From: Ceratopteris richardii
Lineage: Eukaryota; Streptophyta; Polypodiopsida; Polypodiales; Pteridaceae
Length of the DNA stretch: 64,000 nt
Reading direction: 5' to 3'
Assembly (NCBI GenBank): GCA_020310875.1
Contig: CM035414.1
Span: 192,665,803-192,729,802, forward strand
This document shows, piece after piece, positions 1 through 11,848 of the stretch. Under the pieces are notes generated by a model. That model worked only from the letters and a program-made list of their open reading frames with translations, was not told the DNA's origin and made no database searches. The translations under genes were made by a program, and so were the position numbers. Numbering within the stretch: position 1 is the first letter of the stretch; every line of letters begins with the position of its first letter.

Positions 1-154
1 TCTTGAGCTTTGTAGTAGTTATTCTATTCTATCAATAAGAATTCTCCTCCTCAATAAATACAAAACATCTTCAATTTTCTATTTGTTTCATTTCCAACAT
101 CTTTTACTACATTTTAAAATTTTCAAATGCATGTCTTCTCATGAATAAAGTACA

Positions 155-753
155 TCACATATTTCTACTATGATCATTGACTATCAGTAAAAAGTAAAGA
201 GATCCTCCTGAAGCAAGAGTATATATTTTACCACAAAGATTAGTATGTACCAACTCTAGAGGATCTTGAGCTTGATTGTTGCTCTTTATTGGAAATACCT
301 TTTTTTGTTGCTTGCCCATCATGCAAGCTTCATATGGTTCTTGCAAATCTAAAAATACAGGTAAATGTGCTACCATCTCTTTTCTCTATATCTCTTTGAG
401 AACAACAAATCCAAGATGCACAAAATGTTGATGAAAAAGTCTACTTGTGCCTTTTTCTTTTACAGTAGCGAGGGTGCTTAACTCATAGAAGTTATCTTTC
501 TGCAATCCTTTTCCTATATTATTACCTATTTTTCTAAAATATTTACACTGGCCTTTTTGGAATGTACTTCAAGACCACTATTTGTTATGGTAAAAACTAA
601 TAATAAATTACTTTTTACTATAGGAACATAATAAATGTAAGAGAGATTTCTCTCATTACCAATGGTAGCAACAAAAGATATGGTTCTTGTCCTATCAACT
701 AAACATTTGAAATCATTTCCAACCACTACATTGATGGGTTCTTGTAGAGGCAT
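155..753 (-). pseudogene. Degraded Copia pol fragment (protease to integrase N-terminus), element P
   Basis: Reading right to left, 753-526 encodes a protease-flank-like stretch (VVVGNDFKCLV, then YYVPIVKSNLL). 376-155 encodes the end of the GAG-pre-integrase zinc region and the integrase start (EPYEACMMGKQ, then PLELVHTNLCG, where N replaces the first catalytic Asp usually found in HTD). This order matches Ty1/Copia polyproteins. The pieces lie in different frames with stops between them, so this is a dead copy. It continues off the left edge of the window. The matching gag remnant lies at 3398-4269 on the same strand, so insertion Q appears to split one old element. The family assignment rests on motif order; exact ends are uncertain. 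Confidence 0.6.
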
Positions 754-1014
754 TAAGGAACTATACTAGTCCTTCTTGTTGGTCATGTAGCAAGATTATC
801 CACTATTTGATATCCAATTTTCATGCACACAAGTCTGGGCATATGTACAATGTACATGCACTACAACATATGAGGGGCATACCGACGTTGTCCATACCGA
901 TGGTCATGCCTCGACGTCAGTATGACTGTTGAAGATGCTTGAAAAATCACAGATGGAATACCAGCGGTATGAGCATCGATATATGCGTCGGTAATTTAAT
1001 GCAAATTACCAATG

Positions 1015-1062
1015 CTTATACCGACGCTTATACCGACGCTCATACCGACGCTTATACCGAGG
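1015..1062. repeat. 12-bp tandem repeat (4 copies)
   Basis: Four consecutive 12-mers close to CTTATACCGACG, with one or two substitutions. Related ACCGACG words are scattered from about 877 onward, so the array seems to have grown from a locally repeated motif. It lies upstream of the Q primer-site-like sequence and may be in Q's decayed 5' LTR. Confidence 0.8.
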
Positions 1063-1180
1063 CAACATTTTAATCGGACCCGAGAGCAAAAATTCGACAT
1101 TCGCTCGCGTTTTGAACCAAAGTCTGCTACTGTTGAGTTTGCCCACGTGAACTACATTCTGAGCATATTGTGTACACACA

Positions 1181-1219
1181 TCTCTCTCTTTCTCTCCCTC
1201 TCTCTCTCTCTCTTTCTCT
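1181..1219. repeat. CT-rich microsatellite
   Basis: An imperfect CT run. It is the reverse complement of the much longer GA tract at 1453-1708, so the two could pair as a long-looped stem. Confidence 0.85.
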
Positions 1220-1452
1220 ACACATACCTCTCTATTTCTCTAGATGTGAAATTTTGGTGAATATCGCACACACTGTAGCACCCTTTCTCTTTGTTTGTGT
1301 TTTCCCTTTTCTAATTTCTCTTCTCTTTAGTTTTGCAGGAGCTTTTTGGTGTGATTTCTTTGGAGTTCGATGGAGGACATCATTAAGTGGACTTTGACGA
1401 CAACACTCCAAACAATTACATCGAGGTAAGTGATTCTTTTGTTTTTGATTGA

Positions 1453-1708
<256 letters not shown>

Positions 1709-1890
1709 GAGAGAGATGCATACATACATACACAGACATATGCATACACATACTCATGTACATATTACATACACACTCACATACATATTACATACACACA
1801 TGCATATACATACACATACATATTACATACTCACATGCATATGCATACAAACATATACATACATACATGCATATTACACACATTTGCATT
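1709..1890. repeat. ACAT/ACATAC microsatellite
   Basis: Degenerate repeats of ACATAC and CATACA directly follow the GA tract, forming one compound low-complexity region of more than 400 bp. His/Thr-rich open frames here are artefacts of the repeat. Confidence 0.9.
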
Positions 1891-3344
1891 TACTCAGAGA
1901 AACTTAGAAAACATAGAGCCTATGTTAGAAAACATTCAAGATCCTAGGAGGGTTCATTTGCTTTCATTGTGCACATAGGAGTGTTTATTCTCCAATAGTG
2001 GTATTAGAGCTATAAGTGGAGTATCAAAGAAAGAAGAAGGAGCAACTAAAGTCAAGTAAAGACCTCATCAAAGCTTGAAGGAAAGAAGCAAAGAATGGGC
2101 ACATCAACAACAAGGGGAAGCAAATAAGTCACTGTATCAAAGAAAAAAATTCATCAAGAGGAGTAGCTCTATTTTTGAGGTAAAAAACATCTTTTTTCAA
2201 CTTCATTGCATCAAGCACACGGTTCAAAAGAGCTAGAAGGCACCATGGAAGATCTCAATTCTCAAATTGAGAAGTTCGAAAAGAGAAACTGTCAACCATG
2301 GGAATTTAGAATAAGCAATTTTTTGATAGGAAAAGGTTTGTGGGGATTTGTAGAGGTGAAGAGCCAAAAACCTATGTAGATGAGTTAAATCCAACCAATG
2401 ACTAGAGAAAGAGTAGTAAGAGAGTGGGATGAAAAGGACAAAAGAGTGATTTTATTTTATCTCAGCATATTAGCAACTCCATGATAGGACTTATTCAAGA
2501 TTTGGATACATCAAAGAAAGTGTGGGAGTGCTTGGAGAGATTGTACTAAACCTCCATAATTGCTAGAAAAATTTAGCTCAAGAATGAGCTAAATAATCTT
2601 AGGAAAGCCCCTCTCAAGGTGCTAATGATTACATATTAAAGGTTAAAGTTGCAGATGCACTAGGGTCAATCGGTTGTGCCTAGATGATGACGATCTTGTA
2701 GCCCACTCCCTAAATGGACTTAGGGATGATGAAAACTCGAGGGCCTTCACAACTTTAGTGTATGTAAGGGAATCTTGTTCTAATTCTGATCAACTAATCA
2801 CTCTCATGGTGACAAAGGAGATGAACCTTGGTGGCCATAATGCCAAGGATAGCAAAGGGCAATTGTTGTATGGAGGTAGAGGACAAGCAAGACACAACCA
2901 AGGTGCTACAAGAGGAACACGAAGATATCAAAGCAACCAAGGAGGTCAAGGACAACAAGAAAATGCAGGTCGAAGAGCAACAAATAGAGGAAGAGGTAGA
3001 AGATTTGGTGGAAGAGGATAACCCACTTCAAATGGATGCTTTGCATGTGGTAAGCAAGGCCATTTTGCAAATGGATGTCATAATAGAGCTCAAAGATCAA
3101 GGAATCAAGGCAACAACAACAACAACAATTATAGAGGGAAAAGTAACTATGCAAATGCATCATCTGGCCAAGGGAATGATTATTTACTTGCCATGAGGTA
3201 TGGTGAAGATACAACTCAAGCTAGTTTCATTTCCATTCTCTGCATGTACTTAGAGAAACGCAGAAAAAACAGAGACTATGTCAGAAATTCAAGATCCTAG
3301 GAGGGTTCATTTGCTTTTGTTGTGCACATAGGAGTGTTTATCCT
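1889..3344 (+). mobile_element. Degraded Copia fragment Q with partial LTR remnants
   Basis: Sequence at about 1889-1992 (AGAGAAACTTAGAAA through to GTGTTTATTC) is repeated imperfectly at about 3245-3344. I read these as the 3' part of the left LTR and a piece of the right LTR. Right after the first copy, near 1998-2012, is GTGGTATTAGAGC, one mismatch from the Copia primer site TGGTATCAGAGC. A gag remnant lies between the repeats. No protease, integrase or reverse transcriptase remains. The fragment sits inside element P in the opposite orientation. LTR outer ends and target duplications could not be defined. Confidence 0.6.
2245..3194 (+). pseudogene. Copia gag remnant of Q (UBN2-type with zinc knuckle)
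   Basis: An ATG at 2245 opens a gag-like N-terminus (MEDLNSQIEKFEKRNCQPWE) that soon meets a stop near 2378. A second open stretch at 2674-3021 ends in a Gly/Arg/Gln-rich region. Just beyond it, in a shifted phase at about 3037-3080, is a complete CX2CX4HX4C zinc knuckle (CFACGKQGHFANGC). The order, UBN2-like core then RG-rich linker then knuckle, is that of plant Copia gag, which packages element RNA. Stops and frameshifts make it non-functional. Confidence 0.7.
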
Positions 3345-3397
3345 TTACCAGTTACATACCTCCTCTATGGTCATCCATAGTTCAAGTTCTATAGTAT

Positions 3398-4269
3398 TTA
3401 TAGATCTTTATTCTTCAATGTGAATTTAAGAGTACAATTTTTCTCATTATCTTGTTTATTTTTGCGATCCTTAATTGCATGAGCCTTCTTTTCACAATAG
3501 AAATAGATTTTGATGAACTGATTCTTATTTGGCTTATTCTTTGAAGAAGAATCTTTTCCCTTTGCATTTAATGAAAATATTCCATCATTTGAGCCTTGCC
3601 TACTATTCAAGAACATTTCTTCTTCCAAAAGCATTGCAAAAGACCCTTCAAATGTAAGAGGGGAGGGCCTAACCTGAGTGTTAACAGTATTTACCAATCC
3701 ATCCTATTTTGCAAGAAGAATTCAAACACACTTGCAAGGTCGTCCTTCAAGTGTTATTAAAACATTAACAACAACCAATTGATCCTTTTAAATGTTTGAT
3801 TTGTTTGATGAAGTCTTTAGCCTTCGCTGACTCAGAGTGCTTGTCATTTGCTAATTGATTCTCAAGTTTTTGAATCCGAGTGTGATTCTTGGTCTCATAT
3901 TGGTGAGCCAATATGCCCTAAGCTTCATATGATTTAGTAGTCTATTGCACTAGATTAAGCACAGAATCACTTACACTCATCAGAATGGCATATAACACAT
4001 TTGCATTCTACCTCTTCCAAGCTGAAAGAAGATCTAGATTAGGTTAGATTGTCACTTGAGGATTTAATGGATCTTCAATCAGAATCAACTCTAGATGAGG
4101 CGTAGTTAGTCCCATGACATTTTCCAGCAATCCACAAGACTTTGAAAGATGTGTAAGTTGTTCCATCAAGCTTCCCTTCAATGAATGCAAGTGGAAAAAA
4201 TGTGAATTGGTGCAACAATAATATCAATAAATGCACCAATACTAGAAGATGAAGCCATCTCTCGCACAC
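3398..4269 (-). pseudogene. Copia gag remnant of element P
   Basis: On the minus strand, 4269-4075 carries a gag-start-like stretch (FIEGKLDGTTYTSFK, like the usual 'LDGxNYxxW'). 3697-3398 has a Lys/Asn-rich stretch with a broken zinc knuckle (FYCEKKAHAIKDR, lacking the first and last Cys). Between them are stops and shifts. The same strand and the expected order relative to 155-753 suggest the same old element. The phase changes make any product impossible. Confidence 0.5.
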
Positions 4270-4274
4270 TATGT

Positions 4275-4640
4275 TAATAAAAAAGTACTTGTAGGTTGAG
4301 AAAATAATCCTCTTTACTAATAAATACCTATCTTATACCGTGTAAGAAGGTATTTACGCAAGAGAATGAAGGAGAAAAAGTAGAGAAGAGAAAAAATATA
4401 CTAGAATTGCAAAAATAATCACTACTACTAACAAGTACAAAGATGATGGTGTTGTCCACATATATGCTCGCAAGGTAGACCTTAAATAGTGATCTAGAAA
4501 ACTCTAGAAAGGGAGTAATAAGGTAGACATACATTGACTGAATCCCATATTTGGGGGTAGTGTAGAAGTCATGTGTATATAAGCTAATGGAGAGGCATTG
4601 CATTTTATGGATGGCAAAACATGAGCGGTAGGACGTGGTC
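4275..4640 (-). repeat. Possible 5' LTR remnant of P
   Basis: This AT-rich stretch lies immediately upstream (minus sense) of the P gag start, where a 5' LTR should be. A decayed primer-site-like sequence (TAGTGTGCGAGAG on the minus strand) separates the two. No second LTR copy is in the window, so the assignment rests on position only. Confidence 0.3.
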
Positions 4641-4710
4641 AGTCACTACCCATGTAATCCACATATGCGACTTAGTTTGGTTCAACCAACCTAACAAATA
4701 TGAAGGATTT

Positions 4711-4745
4711 CTTATTTAAATAAGGAATATTTCATGAAATATTCC
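4711..4745. other. Two abutting perfect palindromes beside the U insertion site
   Basis: Positions 4711-4724 form a perfect 14-bp palindrome (CTTATTTAAATAAG). Positions 4724-4745 form a perfect 22-bp palindrome with half-site GGAATATTTCA. They share one base. The 5-bp target site of element U begins 14 bp further right. Confidence 0.9.
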
Positions 4746-4763
4746 ATTTATCATCATCAATCG

Positions 4764-5799
4764 TGATGGAGAATGTTATTCTCCAAAAGAACAACCTATT
4801 CTTGTGATTAGAGCACCTCTATACCAAGAATAAGTCAAAACCTTCCACTCATTTAGAGGATCAATTACTAATTATCAAAAAGTTAACAAATCTGTGAAGA
4901 AGATGAAACACAGAAAAGTCTGCTGCACTATTTCTTCACATTGGCCTATCAAACGTGTAAAGTTTTTGATGAAACTTTGTAGGAAGTATCTCCTAGAGAT
5001 TGCGCATCTACTCCAAGTTGAATTACTTCAAAAGATTAAGTATAACTTGAGAAATCAACTTCTCAAGTTACCTATGTCAGAAACTGTCACTCAGAACAGT
5101 CGATTTTATACCTGTAACTTTTAAGACTTGGTTCTCCTTAAATAGAACCCATTTTCCAAAATGCTTCTAGACATGAATAGCTTATCTTCCAACTTAAAGA
5201 TTAAGCCCTCACTCATGCAAAACTTTAAACTGTGCTAGGAGAAATGATCAAAACATTAACTTCGAAATCTGCGCCTGTTTTAGGAACCAGTGAACACACT
5301 TCACATATGAATGTTCCTACACTTAATTCACTCAGCCTGATTACAATTGGAAGCTAAAACTTTGTACAGAGGTCAAGCAACTCTCAACTTAGACTTGTAC
5401 AAAAGCATTTCACAATTGATCTACTGTAGAAGGAGAACACGCAGAAACATCGGGCGCAAATATTTTCAATTACTCAGAAGAAAATACAGTTGAGTGATGA
5501 GAGCTAACTCAACTAACTTTTTCTCTATCTCATGACATCTATCTCCCTCATTCTTTACTTCTAACTATTGTCACATATGCTCTCATACTTGCCCCGACTT
5601 TTCTCAAAGTATTTATAGATAAATTTGTACATGATTCTTACTAAACAAAAGATCTAAGTCAGCTATGACTAAACTAATGTACATATGTGTACACTTCTCT
5701 TATCCTCTGACTGTAATCTTCTTCCACACTTTAGGAATTGATTCTTCCTTCATCCTTTAATCTTCCAAGCCTTCAATTGGTGATTGGTATGCACCAACA
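4764..5799 (-). repeat. U 3' LTR (1036 bp)
   Basis: This matches 10202-11237 along its whole length with about six substitutions. It begins TGATGGAG and ends CCAACA on the plus strand. A minus-strand TATA-like word (TATAAATA) lies at 5610-5617. Short frames inside it are not genes. Confidence 0.97.
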
Positions 5800-5810
5800 G
5801 CTCCCCCTCA
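5800..5810 (-). other. U polypurine tract overlapping the polyprotein stop
   Basis: On the minus strand the sequence reads TGAGGGGGAGC and ends exactly at the LTR edge. This is the usual plus-strand primer of Copia elements. Its first three bases (5810-5808) are also the stop codon of the polyprotein reading frame. Confidence 0.9.
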
Positions 5811-8800
5811 ATCATCAATTGAGGTTTTCTCTGTCTTCTTGATACTTGCCATGTCTTTGAACCTTTGTAACTTAGGTCCATCCAAACTCTTTGTCATCAT
5901 ATCTGCCACTTGTTCTTTTGTTGGAGTGTACATCACTTCAATCTCTTTATCTAGTACCTTTTCCCTCAAGAAATGATACTGAATCTCTATATGCTTAGTC
6001 CTGGCATGAAAAACAGGGTTAGCTGCCAAATACAAAGAACTCATATTGTCTCCAAAAATTATTGGAGTACTATGATCAAACTCAAAACTTTTCATCAAGG
6101 TCTTCAACCATATCACTTCCTTTGCAGCTTCTACCATTCCCTTATACTCAGCTTCTGTGGATGATAAAGCAACTGTATGTTGCTTCTTTGAACACCAAGA
6201 AACTAGCTTATCTCCAACATAACAGAGATACCCATGAGTAGACCTTCTATCATCTGAGTCACCTGCCCAATCTGCATCACTAAACACTTTGATTCTTGTG
6301 TCAGAAGTGAAACCATAATACAAACCTTCACTTAGGGTTCCTTTGATATATCTGAGTACCCTTTAGGCTGCAATCCAATGAGTCTTCTTTGGACAATGCA
6401 TAAATTGTGACAACACACCTACTGCATATGATAGATCTGGCCTTGTCAAGGTAGCATAGATTAGACTACCTACCAAACTCTGATATTTCTTCATGTCATT
6501 GAATTCTTCACCTCCATACCTGCTTAATTTATGATTTACCTCCAATGGTGTGGTTGAGATCTTGCAATCTTCCATGTTAAACTTGACTAGAAGATTCTTC
6601 AAGTATCTCTCTTGTGAAACATATACTCCATGTTGAGTATACACAATCTGCATTCCTAGAAAATAAGATAAGTTTCCCAAATCACTTATCTTAAACTCCT
6701 TCTCTATTTGTCTTTTGAGTTCATTGATTCCTTGAGCATCTGTTCCTGTAACAATAATATCATCAACATAAATGCACATGTAAATGTATCCATTTTCACT
6801 TGCCTTCACTAGCAAGCTACTATCTGCCTTTGATGCTTGAAATCCACATTCATTCAAGAACTTGACCAATCTGTAATTCCAAGCTCTTGGGGCTTGCTTC
6901 AACCCATATAAAGCTCTCTTGAGCTTACACACATAATCTGATCCAATTGATTCCATGAAGCCTTCTGGTTGCTCCATATATACTTCATCTGCAATGTATC
7001 CATTTAGAAATGCATTTTTCACATCCAATTGTGATAATTTCCATCCCTTGCAAGCAGCAATAGCAATCAATGTCCTAATTGTAGACATCTTAGCAACAGG
7101 ACTAAAGGTTTCATCATAATCTACCCCATAAGTTTGGGCATAACCTTTGACCACAAGTCTAGCCTTATATCTAGACACCTTACCATCTGCAAACCTCTTT
7201 GTTTTATATACCCACTTGCATCCAATGACCTTCTGATTCTTTGGTCTTGGTACTAGTTCCCAAGTTTCATTTTCAAGTAGAGCATCATACTCTTCCTGCA
7301 TTGCCTTCTCCCAATTCTGTTTACCTTTGGCTTCTTCATAAGTGGTTGGATCTTCTTCTGTTTTCACAATGTAGGCATAATCTTTTGTTGTTAGGAAAGA
7401 TGTATCATAACTATACCTTATAGGTTCTTTCCTTTCTCTTGTAGATCTTCTGATTTCTGCATTCCTTGAAGTTTCAGCCTCATTTGACTCTGGATCAAAT
7501 CTTGGCCCTTCTTCTACATAATCCTGCACTATACTTCTAGAGTCAACTTCATCAACAATTTCTTCACATACTTTTACCTTTGCCTTTCCTTTCCTTTGAA
7601 TTTCTTCAACACCTGTATACTCATTTGGTGATCCTGTATACCACATATTTTGCTCATCAAATGTCACATCTTTAGTAACAAGAAATTTCTTTGTGGATGG
7701 ACTCCACAACCTGTAACCCATCTGTCTATCATCATATCCAATAAACACATACTTCTCTGCTTTTGGTTCTAGCTTATGTCTTAATTGTGAAGGAACATAA
7801 GCATATGCAATACATCCAAATACTTTACAATGATCAAGACTAGGCTTCTTACCCCACCATGCTTCATAAGGGGTTCCTCCATCCAAAGCTTTGCAAGGCA
7901 ACCTATTCACAAGGTATGTTGCAGTGTTAATGGCTTCTGCCCATAAGTAATTTGGACAATTCTTTTCCTTCATCATGGCTCTTGCAAACTCTACAAGAGT
8001 CCTATTCCTCCTTTCTGCTACTCCATTCTGTTGAGGGGAGTACCTGCAAGTTACTTCTCTTTTGATACCTGCATTCCACAAATAATCATCAAACTCTTTA
8101 GAGAAATACTCTCCCCCTCCATCTGATCTTAACCTCTTGAGCTTTTGCCCTGTGATCCTTTCTGCATAAGCATGAAAATGTTTGAATGTCTTGAAAACTT
8201 CTGATTTATCCTTGATTACATACAAAGTAATCCACCTGGTTGCATCATCAACAAACAACACATAATATCTGGATCCATTTATGCTATAGTCCCTTGAGGG
8301 ACCCCATACATCTGTATGAACCAATTCAAGCATATTTGAATGCTTGTACCCTGATTTGTTGTAAGAACTCTTATGTGCTTTACCTAATTGACAAGCTTCA
8401 CACTTGTACACCATATGTTGCCCTTCAATATTTGGCAATCCAAGCACCACCTGATTCTTTGACATCTCCTTTATAGCTCTCTCATTGAAATGACCTAGCC
8501 TTTTATGCCATAGGTCTAATTCAGATACCTTTTGACTTCCATAGGTAAATAATGCATGTCCCACATTACCTTGGACTTTGAGAGTGAACAATCTTCCTTC
8601 CTTTTTACCTGCAATTATGTTTCTATATCCCTGATTTGGATCTTGTACATAAACACCATCATTTGTGAATCTTACCTCATATCCTTTCTCCACAATTTGC
8701 CCTACACTTATCAAATTTTTAGGAATAGTAGGAACATAAAGTACCTTGCTCAGAAGTGTACTTCCACTCTTTGTCTTCACTGATCCAATGCTCTCCACTT

Positions 8801-9980
8801 TATGTTTGGTATTGTCACCTGTCTGAACTGTATGTCCATTCACCCTTGCTTCCATATCAGTCATCAAAGATAGATTCCCACTCAGATGGTTGCTGCACCC
8901 TGAGTCAATATAAAACACTCTTTGATCTTCTCCCATTGATTCATGAGTTGCATTCAAGATAAGAGTCATGTCATCCTTCTGATCTGATGCATAATTATAA
9001 TAATTATTGTTGTAGGACTGAGATTGGAAGTTTCTTCCACCTCCTCTACCATATGATGTCCTACCTCCTCTTCCTCTGAAATTGCCTCTTTGGTTTCTGC
9101 CTCCTCTACCTCTTTGACTATAATTCTGATTATTGCTTCCACCATTTTGATTGTTATACCAACAATCATTTGCCAAATGATTTGTTCTGCCACAAATCCA
9201 ACAAGCTTTAGCATTATCTTTGTTCTTACCTCCTCTTCCTTTACCTCTGAAATTTGTCTTCCCTTTTGTGAAGTTAGCTTGATTTGAATTCCCTTCATCA
9301 TCATTTGATTGCTTTCCCTTGCCATTCTTTTTCTTATCCTTAGAGTACATAGCTTGACTTGTACTTCTATCATTGTCTCCTTTAAGATCCTGCTCAAAGG
9401 TTAGCATCTGTCCTAGCAATTGATTAAGATCAGGAGTAAAGTGATCAAGTGACAATTCTATGGACAATATAAAAGGCTTCCACTTCTCATCTCCTCTCAA
9501 ACCTGTAAGTATTTGTCTTACCAACTTTTCCTCTTCAATGTCTTCATCCACTGCTCCCAAGCTATCTGCAATATCTTTCATCCTTGCCACATAATCTGAA
9601 ATTGATTGTGAGCTCTTCTTCTTGAAGGTTGTGAACTCAGCCCATAGTGAGGACTTCCTTGACTTAGTAGTATTTTGGAAATGCTCTTCCAAGGCATTCC
9701 AAACATCTGTAGCACTTTCCAAACCTCTGATGTGAGGTAAAAGGTAATCATTTACAGCCATGTAGATGATGCTCCTTGCTTGAGCATCCTTTCTCATCCA
9801 AGTCTTCAACATTGCAAGCTCTTCCCTAGTAGGAATACTAGGATCTGCAAACTCAGGTTTTTCTTCATCTCCTGTAATAAATGATATAAGATCTTTGCTC
9901 ATGAGGTGTGCTTCCATCCTCATGGACCATGCTGGATAGTTCTCCCTATCTAGCTTATCAATCTGCAAGCTTTCTCCCAT
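5808..9980 (-). pseudogene. U gag-pol polyprotein with one in-frame stop
   Basis: The ATG at 9980 opens a 1205-codon frame ending at a TAA at 6363-6365. The same frame then stays open to 5808, so the full reading length is about 1390 codons. Domains in order: UBN2-type gag (about 1-200), zinc knuckle CWICGRTNHLANDC (260-273), an RG-rich linker, protease with catalytic DSG (359-361), and the integrase HHCC region (WHKRLGH near 491-497, CEAC 527-530). The integrase catalytic triad is D557, D620, E656, a textbook D-x-D-35-E spacing. The reverse transcriptase has D986 and YVDD (1071-1074). The RNase H (SDADWAG, STEAEY, DNMSSLYLA) lies beyond the stop. Apart from that nonsense codon I see no damage. 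Readthrough would be needed to make RNase H; otherwise the copy needs helper proteins. Confidence 0.95.
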
Positions 9981-10185
9981 CTTGTATCCACCTGTGTATT
10001 GAAATCTTCAAGCTTTACAAACAATGTATGTACCTTTACTTCGAATTGAACTCCTTTTGCCTTTCTTGATGTCAAATAGTCTTCTCCTCAAGCTTTGACT
10101 CCAAGCTTTCACTTCTTAGTCCTTCAAGTGTTGAATTTCTTGAATCTGCAGCAGTCGGGATCCTCCTTTTCTCAATTTGATGTCT

Positions 10186-10200
10186 CCTGCTCTGATACCA
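10186..10200 (-). other. U primer-binding site
   Basis: On the minus strand this reads TGGTATCAGAGCAGG, the common plant Copia site complementary to the 3' end of initiator tRNA-Met. One base separates it from the 5' LTR. The 205-nt leader between it and the gag ATG at 9980 holds nothing else I recognise. Confidence 0.95.
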
Positions 10201-10201
10201 C

Positions 10202-11237
10202 TGATGGAGAATGTTATTCTCCAAAAGAACAACCTATTCTTGTGATTAGAGCACCTCTATACCAAGAATAAGTCAAAACCTTCCACTCATTTAGAGGATC
10301 AATTACTAATTATCAAAAAGTTAACAAATCTGTGAAGAAGATGAAACACAGAAAAGTCTGCTGCACTATTTCTTCACATTGGCCTATCAAACGTGTAAAG
10401 TTTTTGATGAAACTTTGTACGAAGTATCTCCTAGAGATTGCGCATCTACTCCAAGTTGAATTACTTCAAAAGATTAAGTATAACTTGAGAAATCAACTTC
10501 TCAAGTTACCTATGTCAGAAACTGTCACTCAGAACAGTCGATTTTATACCTTTAACTTTTAAGACTTGGTTCTCCTTAAATAGAACCCGTTTTCCAAAAT
10601 GCTTCTAGACATGAATATCTTATCTTCCAACTTAAAGATTAAGCCCTCACTCATGCAAAACTTTAAACTGTGCTAGGAGAAATGATCAAAACATTAACTT
10701 CGAAATCTGCGCCTGTTTTAGGAACCAGTGAACACACTTCACATATGAATGTTCCTACACTTAATTCACTCAGCCTGATTACAATTGGAAGCTAAAACTT
10801 TGTACAGAGGTCAAGCAACTCTCAACTTAGACTTGTACAAAAGCATTTCACAATTGATCTACTGTAGAAGGAGAACACGCAGAAACATCGGGCGCAAATA
10901 TTTTCAATTACTCAGAAGAAAATACAGTTGAGTGATGAGAGCTAACTCAACTAACTTTTTCTCTATCTCATGACATCTATCTCCCTCATTCTTTACTTCT
11001 AACTATTGTCACATATGCTCTCATACTTGCCCCGACTTTTCTCAAAGTATTTATAGATAAATTTGTACATGATTCTTACTAAACAAAAGATCTAAGTCAG
11101 CTATGACTAAACTAATGTACATATGTGTACACTTCTCTTATCCTTTGAATGTAATCTTCTTCCACACTTTAGGAATTGATTCTTCCTTCATCCTTTAATC
11201 TTCCAAGCCTTCAATTGGTGATTGGTATGCACCAACA
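10202..11237 (-). repeat. U 5' LTR (1036 bp)
   Basis: Same length as 4764-5799. It carries the presumed promoter of U: a minus-strand TATAAATA at 11048-11055, about 190 bp from the upstream LTR edge. Confidence 0.97.
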
Positions 11238-11552
11238 AATCGCGGCTACTCACCACTACCTGGGACCCTACAATTGGGGAGCCTTATAACTCCCTTTTTT
11301 TACAATACGTTGGATGGTCCAATTCGAACTTCATCCAACATGCAAGTTGAGATTCCCATCAACTAGATAATGCACTATTGGCTTTCCTTCATAATGGGGG
11401 CCTTAGAAAATGTGCAATAAAACATAAAATCAAAAGGGGTAGATATTGATGATATACTAACAAATATTTGATATGTTGTTCATGTGAAACCATACGTTGA
11501 ATTCCGTTATTACACCTCGAGATATATGACGGAGCACGAGATCAAGGTTAGA

Positions 11553-11848
11553 ATGTCATCCAACAAAGATCAGAACATTATTGGTGAGAGTTCTATCAGA
11601 TGGTTTTGTTCCATAATACATATCGTTTTATTTTATAATACTTGTTTAGAAATTTGCAAGGAATTGATGACAAAAAATAATATCAAGGGATAACACATAA
11701 ATGTCATCCAACAAAGATCACAACATTATTGGTGAGAGTTCTATCAGATGGTTTTGTTCCATAATACATATCGTTTTATTTTATAATACTTGTTTAGAAA
11801 TTTGCAAGGAATTGATGACAAAAAATAATATCAAGGGATAACACATAA
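11553..11848. repeat. 148-bp direct tandem duplication
   Basis: 11553-11700 and 11701-11848 are head-to-tail copies with a single difference seen (GATCAGAAC versus GATCACAAC), so the duplication is recent. The sequence is AT-rich with no convincing coding content. The regions on either side (11243-11552 and 11849-12026) hold nothing I recognise. Confidence 0.93.

Larger units (their letters stand above)
4764..11237 (-). mobile_element. Nearly intact Copia LTR retrotransposon U
   Basis: This complete minus-strand element of 6474 bp has 1036-bp LTRs at both ends, each TG...CA when read on either strand. It is flanked by a perfect 5-bp target duplication, AATCG, at 4759-4763 and 11238-11242. 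I count six differences between the LTRs by eye, so it is a recent insertion. In minus order the interior holds a primer site, a gag-protease-integrase-reverse transcriptase-RNase H polyprotein, and a polypurine tract against the 3' LTR. One premature stop interrupts the polyprotein before RNase H. It is related in domain order, motifs and LTR length to elements W and T. Confidence 0.97.

Noticed and set aside
1716-1947. His/Thr-rich plus-strand frames
   Set aside because: Produced by the ACATAC microsatellite, with no conserved domain.
4894-5124. 76-codon frame also present at 10332-10562
   Set aside because: It is repeated only because it lies in the two LTRs of U.
11484-11693. 69-codon frame
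   Set aside because: Its second half is the start of the 148-bp duplication, composition is AT-rich, and no family resemblance is seen.
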